64,000 bases of DNA, from contig NC_080670.1 in NCBI RefSeq assembly GCF_030247195.1, positions 43,013,524 to 43,077,523 of the forward strand, given 5' to 3'. Below are positions 1-10,307 of the stretch, in pieces (the first letter of the stretch is position 1; every line of letters begins with the position of its first letter). This stretch comes from Topomyia yanbarensis. Taxonomy: Eukaryota; Arthropoda; Insecta; Diptera; Culicidae. The position numbers and the translations under genes were made by a program. The notes below the pieces were generated by a model. The model was not told the DNA's origin. It saw only the letters and a list, made by a program, of their open reading frames with translations, and did no database searches.

Positions 1-918
1 ATTGTTTATCATTTAGTATACTGCTCTCTGCGAATAACCTTTTCTCACCCGGATATACTTTTGCAAAGTGATCTGGATCCGGCGAGCAATCTGGACAATA
101 CAGATGAACCCCCTGAAACAGAAAGCTTACAATTTTGGCCGTTTTCACTTTGCAGTGATTTACTTACCGAGTTTAAAGGGCGGTACTTCTCGACCCTTTC
201 ATTAGAGCCGGCGTATATGAGGAACGGTGAACATCTTGTGCAATTGAAGCAAATCATGAAGTGCTCCAAATCCTCGATGTCGTAACCGTCATTTTCATTG
301 TTCAATATTACCATCTTAAAGGAGTAACGATGTTCAGATTGTTTTTGGACACTGAATGTTTAGATGTTATTTTATAGGGAAACGCGCGATTAATACCCTA
401 CGATGGAAAAGGTTCCAAGGTTACAGTGCCTTTCTTGGTGTAAATCAATCGCATTTAACACTCCGTGGAAACAATTACAATTGTGAAGTTTCAAGTTTTA
501 TTAAATTATTTAATCTCAGCGATGCCGACTTTTTATGTTAAACTACGCCAAAGAAAGGACTAATGCTAATACAAAAACGGGTAAAATTAAACTAAAAACA
601 TGAACGACAAGTTGAACGACGAGCAAGTACTGGACGAAAAAAATAATTGCCACAGTTGACTTTTGCTACAGGGTGTAACTAAAGCAGAGATGCCAGATTT
701 GAAGATTTGTCTTCATTTTGAAGACATTTGAAATATTGTGAAGAGGCGTTTTTCATTTTGAAGGCAAATTTATTCGGATGTCTGACTGATTTCTGGCAGG
801 ATTCTGGCTCAAAATCAATAACCGATTCAGAATCCTGGCTGTTGAAGACAAATGAACATTTGAAAAAGATACCTGGTATCCCTGAATCAAAGGGTTCTTT
901 ATTTCTTGCTAAAGCTTA
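1..918. other. Left flank without a recognised gene
   Basis: Short open frames exist on both strands (for example about 45-314) but none resembles a family I recognise or shows splice signals around it. Near 692-760 there is a GATGCCAG start followed by a small GAAGA/TCTTC fold-back, the same terminal octamer as the MITE at 39604, so part of this flank is probably transposon debris. I assign no function. Confidence 0.4.
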
Positions 919-1189
919 GTATGCACCTCTTGCGAAATGAGGTCGCGAAATATTTTTCCTTCTTCCGTGCGGAATTTTGACATTTGCTCGCGAAAACTAG
1001 TCTGTGTGTTTGCTGTTAGATGTCGCTTTTGATAACTGGAAAACGACATCAGCTGTTGTTTGTTTATTTCTTTTTTATATTTCTGTTGTCATTTAAATGT
1101 TTTAAATGATGTATTTTATTAATTCATCACGGATGTGTATGAAATCGGTAACAATTGTAAACCTATTTGCCATTCATGAAGCTCTCAGG

Positions 1190-1690
1190 GAAGTGACGTA
1201 CTCAGCGTGAATCATATTTCGAGAATGATTAATCATAATGCTTATTTGTGACGGTTCCGGATGTCTCGGGGAAGTTCAGTCTGACCAATTTAGACAGCAC
1301 AATTCCTGCAATCGGAAATTTAAATCATTGGCTGGCCAATTTCTATCTAAATTGGCTGCTTCTACCGGTTCTAGAAGACCCAGGGAAATGATCGAAATTC
1401 GCTCAAACCAAATCTATTGTAATTGTCCGAATCGTAAGTCTAAATCGGCGTTTGACCATTAAGAAGCAAATCTGATTGCCTTGGCCGCCTTTACCGCTTT
1501 CACAAGTCTCGGGGAAACTACCTTTCGAAACACGTTTCGGAATCCGGAAATATAACGCAAATATAACAACCGACTCCGACTCAACCGGTTTCAGGTCGAA
1601 CCAAACCCTAGGCTTTAAACTACGTTAAAAATCGATTATGATAACAATGGCTACTACTAAAGGTTCCGGAAGTCTCAGGGAATGCTACCA
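1190..1690. repeat. Degenerate dispersed 20-bp motif
   Basis: Variants of a motif close to GGTTCCGGAAGTCTCGGGGAA-type sequence recur: CTCTCAGGGAAG near 1182, GGTTCCGGATGTCTCGGGGA at 1252, GGTTCTAGAAGACCCAGGGA at 1367, AAGTCTCGGGGAAAC near 1504, and GGTTCCGGAAGTCTCAGGGA at 1662. The spacing is irregular (about 110-160 bp), so this is not a clean tandem array. It looks like an eroded satellite-like or transposon sub-repeat. Confidence 0.5.
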
Positions 1691-1833
1691 ATAATCAGTA
1701 CGGATACAAACCTATTTTTGGTATAACAATTGTGAGAATCGTAATTGAAATTTATTGCCATAAGTAATTCGTGGTAATTATTATTGCATGAAACACTAAG
1801 GAATTGCGCATATTGCTACTACTTGTATTACTA

Positions 1834-1904
1834 CCGCCAGAAGCATAATTGTCCCATGTGTATAGGGATTCCCATAGAACATGGGACAGTTTTGCTTCTA
1901 GCGG
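1834..1904. repeat. Imperfect hairpin, 26-bp arms
   Basis: The left arm 1834-1859 and right arm 1879-1904 pair over 26 bp with about four mismatches around a 19-nt loop. The longest unbroken stretches are the CCGC/AGAAGCA part and GTCCCATGT/ACATGGGAC. This is the size range of a pre-miRNA-like stem, but MITE remnants look the same. No function can be assigned from sequence alone. Confidence 0.5.
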
Positions 1905-2089
1905 CAGAATACCTCACACAAAAAATGCTGTTCAAGTCTGATATTACACCGAAAGTTAGACGAATTAACTGAATTCTAATTTGATGGTCAAATTGACCCT
2001 GTATGTAAATTATGGAAAAGATGTTATAAGCCTTTTACAATCAGTCATAATCCAATAATACGTTATAATCCATTTAAAACGAGTGTATT

Positions 2090-2340
2090 GCTAGTTAGGC
2101 ACTTTTCAATCAGTTAGGTCTTTTCATAATCAGTTCGGTCATAAAAATCAATTAGGCCCTTTTATAAATTGTTGTAAAATCGCTATCAAAATTCTTCATA
2201 ATCAAATGTTGCGTTATGTACGTGCTCGGGTAGATATTTGTTAATGGAAAACATGAAATTTCAATTTGTTACATTTTGTGGTTAGGCCCTTTTCAAATGT
2301 TTGGATAGAACTGGGTAGAGATTGTAATTGTAATTGTAAA
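2090..2340. repeat. AT-rich stretch with repeated GTTAGGCCCTTTT-like word
   Basis: Variants of (A/G)TTAGG(C/T)(C/A)CTTTT occur near 2093, 2115, 2150 and 2281, separated by short A/T-rich spacers with CAATCAG and ATAATCAG. No open frame is supported. It lies between the inverted repeat end and the helicase pseudogene. Confidence 0.4.
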
Positions 2341-2429
2341 TTTATTAGCTTGCGATACCCTGTTGGTTACATTTGTAAATTAAAAAAATATAAAATTATA
2401 AATTCAGAATCAAAACAAGTATGACCAGT

Positions 2430-4420
2430 AGCTGGTCGAAAACACTTTACGGTGCGATCTTTTCAATTTCGTCCGAGTTCTCCGCGTCTAGCAACTGAAT
2501 CTTTTTCCGGAAGTGTTTTTTGATTGATCTGCAAATCATCATGTTTCGATCACTGCCCACTAGGTTGATGGTGATTCCGTTCTGTTAAAGAAGTGGGAAG
2601 AAATACAATCTATAGGATCACAAGAATGAGTCACACTTACCGAATCTACCGGTGCGTCTAATTCGATGTAGATACGTTTCGCAATCGGCTCGTCCCTGCT
2701 AATCCATCGGCAGGTCGAAGTTGACGACAATGGTCACCTGTTCGACGTCGATACCTAAGACGAAAGAATCTCTCCGTAACCTGGTGCTGTAGCCAGAATC
2801 AAGTGGTGGAACTTACCCCTGGACAAAACGTTCGTTCCAACCGTTGCTCCACCGTTAGATTACCGGACAGTACCGCTACCGAGTGACCATCCTGGGACAT
2901 CCTGCAGGTCAACCAACCGGCCGTTTTTCGTACCTGTTTCGATCGATTAACAGTTCTGAAAATAAGTTTACTTGGACGTTTACAACTGTCCTATACATCA
3001 TATGACAGAAAATGATCGCTTGTCCGACGGTAATCACACAATTTCTCGTCCTGGTTGCGGAACTTGACGTAGTACTGTTTGATGTTATCGAGTGATTCTT
3101 GCTCCCGCGCCTGCCGAATGACGATCGGATTGGGTACGATGTACTCGGCAAACTCCATTACCTCGCGCTCGTACGTGGCCAAGAAGAACACCGACCATAA
3201 CACCCGCCTCGTCCAGTACAAAAAGGAAAAACTAGGTCGTACGTCCTGAACTTTATACCCCAGTCAATTAGCTTGCCGGGTGTTCCGATGATGATATGAT
3301 TAGTCAGCTTCGCCCCTTTGACGGTCTCCTCACCGCGAACGGCGTAAGGAAGTTTGATTTCCGGACAAAACTTTGCCATTTTGGCAGCTACTTCCCCCTT
3401 CTGAATTGCCAGCTCATACGTGGGGGAAAGGCAAATCACCTGCAGATAGTTTTTTAACTGATGGACTCAACTGTGCATTGCCAGCACAAAGGCAGCGGTT
3501 TTTCCTGTTCCCGACTGACTCTGGGCGATTATATTCCGTGGCGGACCGGCCAACAGAGCCATCTCCTGAATCTTGGAAGGGCGTTGAAACCCATCGCATA
3601 AACTCCCTGAAGTAATCCCGGCTTCACGTGCAAAACTTCGAAAGTTTTAACCAACCAACCGGCGATTCGCTGCACCTTCAGATCCAGCTTTAATTCTACT
3701 ACACCTTAGTGAACATCTTTCATTAGCAAACTTGCATCCGCCGGGCTAAAAGATTAGTCACGGATAATTTTAAAGCTGATACTAAATATTTCGGGAGAAA
3801 ATTTAGAATAGGACGTAAGCAACAATGAGATTCTCTTTGGGGTCTTTCTCTTCTGTTTGTTACTCGGTCGTTTCAATATTTAGTACTCAACTCTTTGCCT
3901 AATATTTTAGTAAAAACCATCGGCTATGTACTGGAAAATTAGTGCAAAGTGTTATAGTGACGTCATAATCGAAAGAGAAAGTAAACAAAGAGAGGCTGTC
4001 AATGTTCCTTATGTCCTAATCAAAATTTTCTGCAGATTTCGACTTACTTGAATGCCTCTGCATCTTCCGCGGAGGAAGGTGTTTCTCCATTTTCTCTTGC
4101 AGCTTGTTTTTCTTCAGGAGCTGCTAGAGTCAGAATTTCTGTAGCTACCGAACTCCAAACATCAGGTGCAGCTTTGGTTCTACTGCCGGTGGACTAGGTT
4201 TTTCCGCATTCTCTTTCTCTGGACTGCCAGCCGCCGGCTCTGAATCCTTATCCTTGATGATATGTTCTCAGTTCGCTAACCTATTTGTATTGAAAAGAAA
4301 AATTCAAATCCCATCCCAATGATCGCTTCAAAAATAGGTTATAACAAAAAAACACTTACCGAGTGCAGAAATTTCTTGATCCGTCGTCTTTTTGACCCAG
4401 TTATCGGCAGCGCTTGCCAT
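2430..4420 (-). pseudogene. Broken copy of a Dbp5/DDX19 DEAD-box RNA helicase gene
   Basis: Read on the minus strand, this is a non-processed relic of the helicase that remodels mRNPs at the nuclear pore. The start is MASAADNWVKK at 4420, followed by a GTAAGT donor at about 4359. An acidic linker follows (4255-4048, donor GTAAGT). Then come [24 protein letters not shown] (Walker A), CLSPTYELAIQ, YAVRG and IIGTPGKLIDW (3700-3240), a motif II reading DEAG instead of DEAD, IKQYYVKFRNQDEK, QAIIFCH, GIDVEQVTIVVNFDLP, and a C-terminus ending DEIEKIAP before a stop near 2437. Introns are kept, for example a GTAAGT donor and AACAG acceptor between about 2642 and 2588. Damage includes several frameshifts, loss of the segment between motif II and the SAT motif, a stop codon after NFDLPMD, and HRIGRTGR changed to HRIRRTGR. 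It cannot encode a working helicase. Family assignment is firm from motif order; the parent locus is unknown. Confidence 0.85.
3809..4018. mobile_element. MITE in an intron of the helicase pseudogene
   Basis: TAGGACGTAAGCAACA at the left pairs with the reverse complement of GTTCCTTATGTCCTA at the right. Further in, both arms carry the AGAGAAAGTAAACAAAGAGA-type sequence. The element sits between two pseudo-exons. The same inner sequence occurs in the element at 17816-18057, so the two belong to one family. Confidence 0.6.
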
Positions 4421-4539
4421 CGTTTCGATCGGGTATTAAAATTCAATAGCAAGGTACAAAGTATGGGAAATCGTCCTGAATCAGCACGGGTACTGTCCCT
4501 CGGGTGGTTTATTCCTTGCAATTCGCTGAAATTTTGACC

Positions 4540-5400
4540 AGAGCGACCTTGCGGAAAAAACGATGCCTTCTTTTGCCTGCTCACTTCCCTGCATCTTGAT
4601 GTTGTGTTTTCTGTTGGCCCATTATCACTGCGTTCTCTTGCTGGGTGATTACCATGATATTATGTTGTTGGTGTTCGATCTGAAAAAAATCATAATAAAA
4701 AAATATCCGTAAATGAGTGAACTCGAGCTTTTTAAAGAAGAATAGGGTATTACATTACAATGTACTAAACACGGTACTGATCCTTTCGAAATAAAAAAGG
4801 TAATAAAAATGTCTCACCTTGCCGCACCAACTGAATAAAAAAGTCCTGCACACCGCATGGTACAGTATAGTATGCTGCTGCTACTGTGTTTGAATGTGCT
4901 GTTGCTATCTTTTTTGCAGTTGGTAAATCTACATTTGGGTTGGATCTATTGCACTAATTGCGGTTGCTGACCAGGTTGTACCGTCGGTTGAACGTTATTG
5001 CTACCGACCTTTAGGATGATGGTCATGGTCTGGAAGAAATCTTAATTTTCTGATGTTGTGGTTGAAGGTGGTTCTGCTGCTGAGCTTGCTGTGAAATGTT
5101 GGCGATAAGCACTCGAATAGTGATTGCTTGCTGCTGCTGGAATGGAATCACGAGCACTGTGTAGGCAGTGATATTTTCAAAAATAGTGGCAGACATGTTT
5201 TAAGGCAGAATGTGCCGATGAAATGTTTTCCGATGTGTCCATCATTCGTAAACTCCTGTTGTTCGTTTGAGCAGTAATTGCTATGTGGTCCTTTTTTGAG
5301 GGGCTGTTGCTGGATTTGGAGTAGTTGGTACTGCTGCGGTTGTATCGATTTAATGTTGGTTGGCTGATTGCCAGATCCAGGATGTTGAGACAAGATTAGT
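4540..5400 (-). pseudogene. Glutamine-rich coding fragment, broken, identity unknown
   Basis: On the minus strand several short frames are rich in glutamine, histidine and asparagine: about 5393-5250 gives QPQQYQLLQIQQQP-like sequence, about 5100-5050 gives QQAQQQNHLQPQHQ, 5010-4950 gives VQPTVQPGQQPQLVQ, and 4680-4600 gives VITQQENAVIMGQQK after an acceptor-like TTTTTTTCAG near 4681. Stops and frame changes separate them. This composition is typical of activation domains of insect transcription factors, but I cannot name the gene. It lies directly upstream of the helicase relic in the same orientation, so both may derive from one captured or duplicated locus or from a fusion of two. Confidence 0.45.
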
Positions 5401-5538
5401 TGAGCTGATTTGCTTTGTTTGGGTGTGCTGCAAATAATATTAATTATTTAAATTTAATTGTTTAAAACTAGAAACAATCACTTCCAGTAATATTTTTAAA
5501 CTTACCATTCAAATTCGAAATATTGAATTTCTAAACCA

Positions 5539-5621
5539 CGAAATTTTGACAGGTTGCGATGAAAAAAATTGCCAATCTTGTGTTTTCTTATATTTTTTCA
5601 TTGCAACCTGTCAAAATTTCG
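5539..5621. repeat. Palindrome with 19-bp perfect arms
   Basis: CGAAATTTTGACAGGTTGC at 5539-5557 is matched exactly in inverted orientation at 5603-5621. Pairing continues inward through GATGAAAAA/TTTTTCATT with one mismatch. The arms share CGCGAAA/TTTTGACA vocabulary with the 919 end of the large segment, so this may be a third terminus of the same transposon family. Confidence 0.65.
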
Positions 5622-6252
5622 CGAGCCTCCGTGCGAAATAATACCGCTGACCATTATTTCGCAAGGAAAAAGTTTGCCTTGGTGACAGCCAAGAGGGTGA
5701 CGTGACGTCATATTTTCGTAGCCAACATAAGAACTTTGCTTGTAACAAAATGAACGAAATTAATTTTGAATATGAACGAGGAGTACTTTAGTTTACATCA
5801 AATCAGTTAAAGTGTTCATTGTTTTCTTTTGTTTACTGCTACTATTGTTTGTTGATGACATTTTAAGCGATTTTGACGTTGTCAAACTGACTCCCATCGA
5901 TCGGTGGAAAAGCGATGTTGCCTATTGTCAAACTCTGTATGTAGAGATAGGGATGCCAGTTACCTGGTGACAGCGCATAGAAAGCAGCGCTGTCTCGCGG
6001 AACTATTATGAAACTTATCGTTTGTCGATCCGTGTCTCAGCTAACTTCATTTTTCGTTATCGTTTTCGCGAGAGCTGCGTACCGCTTACGAAATGGAAAC
6101 GAAATTTTTTTTCGCGAACATTTCGCGACGTTTTTTATGCATAGGTTTTGTATAGGAAATTTCATTTCGCAAGAGGTGCATACTTAGCTTAAAGGTGCTT
6201 AAAGAATGGCGGCGAGAAGCTGAGCTGGGGCTGGAACTGACATCTACCTACG

Positions 6253-6461
6253 CTAGAGGCAGATCACTCTAGGAATGTATAACAAATTTGCAACAAATTA
6301 GAAAAATTGTTCGGCGTTTTGTTGAATGTAGGGCTGGTTTTTGTAGGGTTTTTACGTTTTACACGCAACGCAAAATACATTATGAATTTCTATTTTGATG
6401 GAATGAAATGCATTTTATTTCGTTGATTATTTAAAATGCATCGCAAGTGATCTCTCCCTAG
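6253..6461 (+). mobile_element. 8-bp-TSD MITE, internally deleted copy
   Basis: CTAGAGGCAGATCACT at the left and AAGTGATCTCTCCCTAG at the right match the termini of the fuller copies at 13596, 34399 and 53150. The middle part present in those copies is missing, leaving 209 bp. The flanking octamers tacctacg and catccacg are only partly alike, so this copy is probably older. Confidence 0.8.
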
Positions 6462-6643
6462 CATCCACGAATAGAATTTCACAATTGAGTTCTTGTCGCC
6501 CGGTCTCACGAACACTTCTGTAGCTTCCTGGTTGAAAACAATCCCATTTGCTTTTGCCGTCTTTGTTTATTATTTTCCACCAGATAGTGATGTAGTGTTT
6601 TGTGTCATGTGACATGTACGTACATGAGCCGTAGAAAAGTCTA

Positions 6644-6917
6644 TCCAGCTTTTTACGTACCATAATGGCGGTCTAAATTGTTCAGTTCGTAATACGTTTA
6701 ATTGCCCTTTTTGACAATAATCGTTCACGCCAGCTTGACAGCAACGCCCAGTTGAAAATGTCGGGCGTTCATTGAAGAAACATCCAACGCTTTGGACTAA
6801 CATAGGATGACTTAATCTCACTGGGCGGTTGACGTAAACAATTATTGCCAAAAAGGGCCATTAAACGTATTACAAACTGAACAATTAGGCCGCCATTATG
6901 GCACGTAAAAAGCTGGA
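6644..6917. mobile_element. MITE with about 85-bp inverted repeats
   Basis: TCCAGCTTTTTACGT at 6644 and its inverse ACGTAAAAAGCTGGA ending at 6917 begin long arms that stay similar through the AATGGCGG, TTGTTCAGTT, AATACGTTTAAT and CCCTTTTTG blocks. The central 100 bp is unpaired. There is no coding capacity. It is a non-autonomous DNA transposon of unassigned superfamily. Confidence 0.75.
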
Positions 6918-7129
6918 CAGCATTTACGCTACAAACAATTAAAAAACAATAAATATTCTAGTTAATACTGTTTCGAAATTGTTCGACGTAGAGTTCTCAC
7001 AGTAGATTTACAATAAACTTTCATTGTAATTATCAATTTTACTGTTCAGCAAAAAACTGATACATTTTTTGCTAATTGCATGTCTCGTCTCAGATTCTGA
7101 CAACTCGCACCATAGGAATTGTTACTGCA
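6918..7129. other. Short unassigned AT-rich spacer
   Basis: Between the MITE and the copia remnant I see no open frame, repeat or hairpin that stands out. Confidence 0.4.
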
Positions 7130-7560
7130 AGGATGGTGAAATGTGCTGGTTTTTAATCCGTCCGATAACAAAACGCAGGTTTAGCATGAAGAAGTTTTAT
7201 TTAAACATCGCGAATTTTTAGATTAAATTATTACATGTGCTTTTATGTAGTAGAGACAATGAATAAAATTAAGTGAGTCACGTCTAGTCTTCACAGACAA
7301 ACAGTTGACCGGTGTAGCGAACTCGTCCACAGACAATTGGTAAGCGCATGTATACCTACACTCCTCCTCTTTCCAATCCCATTGCACTGCGAAACTTCTT
7401 AAATGGTTCTTACGGTAGTGGTTTAGTTAAGATATCTGCAGTTTGTTCCTGTGATGACCGATAAAGAAGGTCTGCTTCTTTGTTCCAAACCTTTTCGCGT
7501 ACTATATGGTATTTAACATCAACATTTTTGGAACGCTTCTATAGTGAGGCTTTCACCCGG
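7130..7560 (-). mobile_element. Ty1/copia 3' end: RNase H C-terminus, polypurine tract and LTR
   Basis: Reading the minus strand from about 7550, one frame gives KRSKNVDVKYHIVRE and then SSQEQTADILTKPLP. This is the characteristic end of a copia polyprotein, where the RNase H domain finishes just before the 3' LTR. A stop follows, then KFRSAMGL in another frame. Next is a purine run (complement of 7361-7374), and directly after it TGTAGG at 7360, a good LTR start. The LTR then runs toward about 7150, with an AATAAA-type signal (7195 region). Upstream pol is missing, so this is a 5'-truncated relic. Family assignment rests on the ADILTKPL block. Confidence 0.7.
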
Positions 7561-8330
7561 AGATTTTTCCTGACATAGAGTATAAGCATAAAAACATGAG
7601 TATTGGCAGAGACCAGACAGAAACATGAATCAAAGCGATTTTAGAGCAATTTTAACATTTTATTTGGGGAAAATGAAGATAGTACGCATCAATTTGGTAT
7701 AGTCGTGAATTGCTGATTGGGCCACATCATCTGTCCAACGAACGAATTTGATCCGCCAATTGGACCGAAAATTCATCTGCTCACATCTCTAATTATAGTT
7801 AGTTTGATTGTCAAAGTGAATTTCACACGAGATTTTGACATTCAGATGCTTTTAAGTTGGACAATGGTCCAACTAAAAAGCGAACCAGTTAAAAAGTGAC
7901 CAACCAGCGAATCACGACTGTATTTAGAGCAATGTTTGATAATAAAAAAAAACATTTACATTATGTGCAATTGAAAATTATTAATGTTCTGATAGATATT
8001 GTAAATCGCCTCGCCGCTGACATCGAAATTGGCGTAACTGATCATGGCCTCAATTCTTCTCTGAAATCATAATACCACACTTTTTTTTATTTGAGAGGGT
8101 TGTATATCGTCGAAAAGCCGAAAAAATATTAATATTGAGCATTTACCACAACAATCAGGGTCTTAAGAAATTGCTTTTCGCCATAGAGGAAGAGAAGAGT
8201 GAAACACACTGCAGAGCCTTCCGGAATTCTTTGCGGGTTCTTCATCGCAAGGGAGATTCCAACAAAGAAGTATGACTCTCCTTACTGGTCAACAGTTAAG
8301 GCTCAAGTTACTTTCTTTGAACATGTGTTA
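7561..8330. other. Unassigned stretch
   Basis: No convincing gene. A GAGGAAGAGAAGAGTGAAACA block near 8185-8290 is open for about 30 codons on the plus strand but has no recognisable family or splice context. Confidence 0.35.
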
Positions 8331-8775
8331 GAATTAAACGCTTGGTAGTATGCGTAGGAAAAATTGTGTACAGCTTTGCCGCCGATTTATCCAATAAAGC
8401 ATTCATTAAACTCTAACAGAAGAAAATCAGTCGATTTAGTCACGGATTCAAATCATGCAAAATAGTTGGTGCTAAAACAATTGACCGGGCGGGATGGTGC
8501 TTTTGAAAAAGTGGCTGTGATTTTTTCACTACGCAGTTGTGCCGCGTGCCCCGGGACAGTGTGGTGGTGTGACGAAAAATCACCACCATTTTTTCAAAAG
8601 CACCATTCCATCCGGTCAATTGTTTTCCCCCAGCTTTTTACATGATTTGAATCCTGATAATCTAATAAATCGACTGATTTTCTTCTTTTAGAGTTTAATA
8701 AATGCTTTATATAGATAAACCGGTGACAAAGTTGAACGTATTTTTTTCCAACGCATACTATCAAGCGTTCAATTC
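8331..8775. repeat. 445-bp fold-back (long inverted repeat)
   Basis: The left arm 8331-8526 and right arm 8575-8775 are inverted copies of one another around a 48-nt centre. Outer ends pair as GAATTAAACGCTTGGTAGTA against the inverse of TACTATCAAGCGTTCAATTC. Inner blocks such as GAAGAAAATCAGTCGATTTA and CAATTGACCGG also match with scattered mismatches and small indels. A transcript would form a long duplex, as in insect hairpin-siRNA loci. It could equally be a fold-back transposon. Confidence 0.75.
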
Positions 8776-10122
8776 GTGTAGACACTCATCGAAAGTTCTT
8801 TGAACCTTAAAGCCCGCTGCAATAGCAGCGAGAATAGCAGACAGTGTAACACCAGAAAAAATAGTTTGAAACTAATAATTTCAGTACTATAAAAGTTTTA
8901 AATCCATCGTCTCACCAGACCCATAGAAGGCTTTTATCTCAAGCCGGAGGCCCGGAGATCGCCCTTAAAACCGAAGTCTTCGGGTCTAATCCGGAAGGGT
9001 GGCAACCCTACTTAGATGTCAATGTCTACATAGACTTGAAGTTATAAGAACAGTAAAAATAACAAAAATAACAGGCTAGCCTTTATGCAAATCAGGTTCA
9101 CGATAGATTACAGTTGATACAAACAATGTTTGCCTATGTAATAAACTGTAGTTTTGAAATTCAATTTGCGTAATAGTTTATTATTTAGCAAGGTATCTTC
9201 AGCTGCGGTCAGAAATAGAATCACTTTTATTGCAGAAAAACAACTTGGAGCTTAAAAACGTCTACTGCAGTAAAATCAGCCTTATTCCGCGTTATGACGG
9301 ATCGATTTTGCGATTGCATGAAGTTTGATGAAACTTGGCTCTCGTTTGATTTGGCTGTAGTTGTATTGAATATACAAGCAAATGAAAAGTTTCCTGTACC
9401 AAGGGTATCATGTTTTTAGACACAAAAAAAATTTCGTTGATATGTGAATTTCTAAAGTAGAAAAGTGACAGCTTTCAATATAGGAGCAGCATTAAAAAAT
9501 TTCACTCGGTTGGGTAGTGTGAGAAGTTGATTCTTTTTTAGTTTGACATGGCGCAACGCATTAGCGGTCTTGTAGTCATTTCTTGGTGGTGGCTGTGATG
9601 TTCACCGCTACTCTGGGACAATAAAAAATCCGTCTGCTTTCTCTCGCATTATCGTTCTCGTTCGTGGCGCCACTGGTACTGCTTTCTTGCTGGTCACGAT
9701 CGGACGTTCTTATTTTTTTTTGCTTTTGCGGGTTGCTGTTGTAAATCTACCTTCATCGACATTTGCTTTTTTACCGGCGGTGCTGGATGTTAGTTTAGAG
9801 ACACTAGGGGTACTTGCCTTTGTTGATCCGAGACAATAAGTTGAACAGACTGTTCTAGTCATTATTCAGGTAAATTAGGCAATCTTTGATGTTTCTGATT
9901 AGCTGATTCTCTCGTTACACGGGTGGGTGCAACGTCCAACAAAATCACCGATGTGATCCAGCATTCACGGTTTGTGGATTGCCTATTAGTTAGGTAGTTG
10001 TTATTTCGTTGTTGGTGCAGAAAGGTGCGCTACATATTGCGACGTCCACTGTCCCGATCTAATGACAAGTGTTTGGAAGGTGAATAAAATCTACCATTAC
10101 GAAATTCAAATGCAAGCGTTGA
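8776..10122. other. Unassigned region downstream of CREG
   Basis: No gene recognised. The block near 8900-9000 (GAAGGCTTTTATCTC...GGTGGCAACCCTAC) and the 9600-9800 stretch have unusually high GC for this window but no sustained frame. The 3' end of the CREG transcript should lie at the right edge of this interval. Confidence 0.4.
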
Positions 10123-10128
10123 TTTATT
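10123..10128 (-). terminator. Candidate poly(A) signal of CREG
   Basis: The complement of TTTATT gives AATAAA about 180 bp past the CREG stop codon on the minus strand. This is a normal insect 3'-UTR distance. Confidence 0.5.
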
Positions 10129-10307
10129 AAATCTAGTCAGTTCGTTGAAAATTGATGTAACCGCTGCAATATCCTCATTATTTTTGGCACAAGTGTTTCA
10201 CATATTTAAATACATTGAATATTTTTTTTAACACGATATCAAAATTAACCAACAGGTTAACGTCAAATAAAAAAGACGCACTATAATCACACAATTTCTT
10301 TCAAAAA

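Larger units (their letters stand above)
919..6183. mobile_element. 5.27-kb segment bounded by 22-bp inverted repeats and carrying gene fragments
   Basis: GTATGCACCTCTTGCGAAAT (plus two more bases) occurs at 919-940 and its exact reverse complement at 6162-6183. Inside both ends, CGCGAAA/TTTCGCG words recur with mismatches. The flanking octamers aaagctta (911-918) and ttagctta (6184-6191) agree at six of eight positions, compatible with an old 8-bp target duplication. The segment contains a decayed Dbp5/DDX19 helicase gene, a glutamine-rich coding fragment, an internal MITE and a palindrome. No transposase was recognised, so if it is one element it is non-autonomous and has captured host DNA. 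The alternative is two MITEs of one family in opposite orientation that happen to flank a duplicated gene piece. I see the repeats directly; the single-element reading is inference. Confidence 0.55.
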
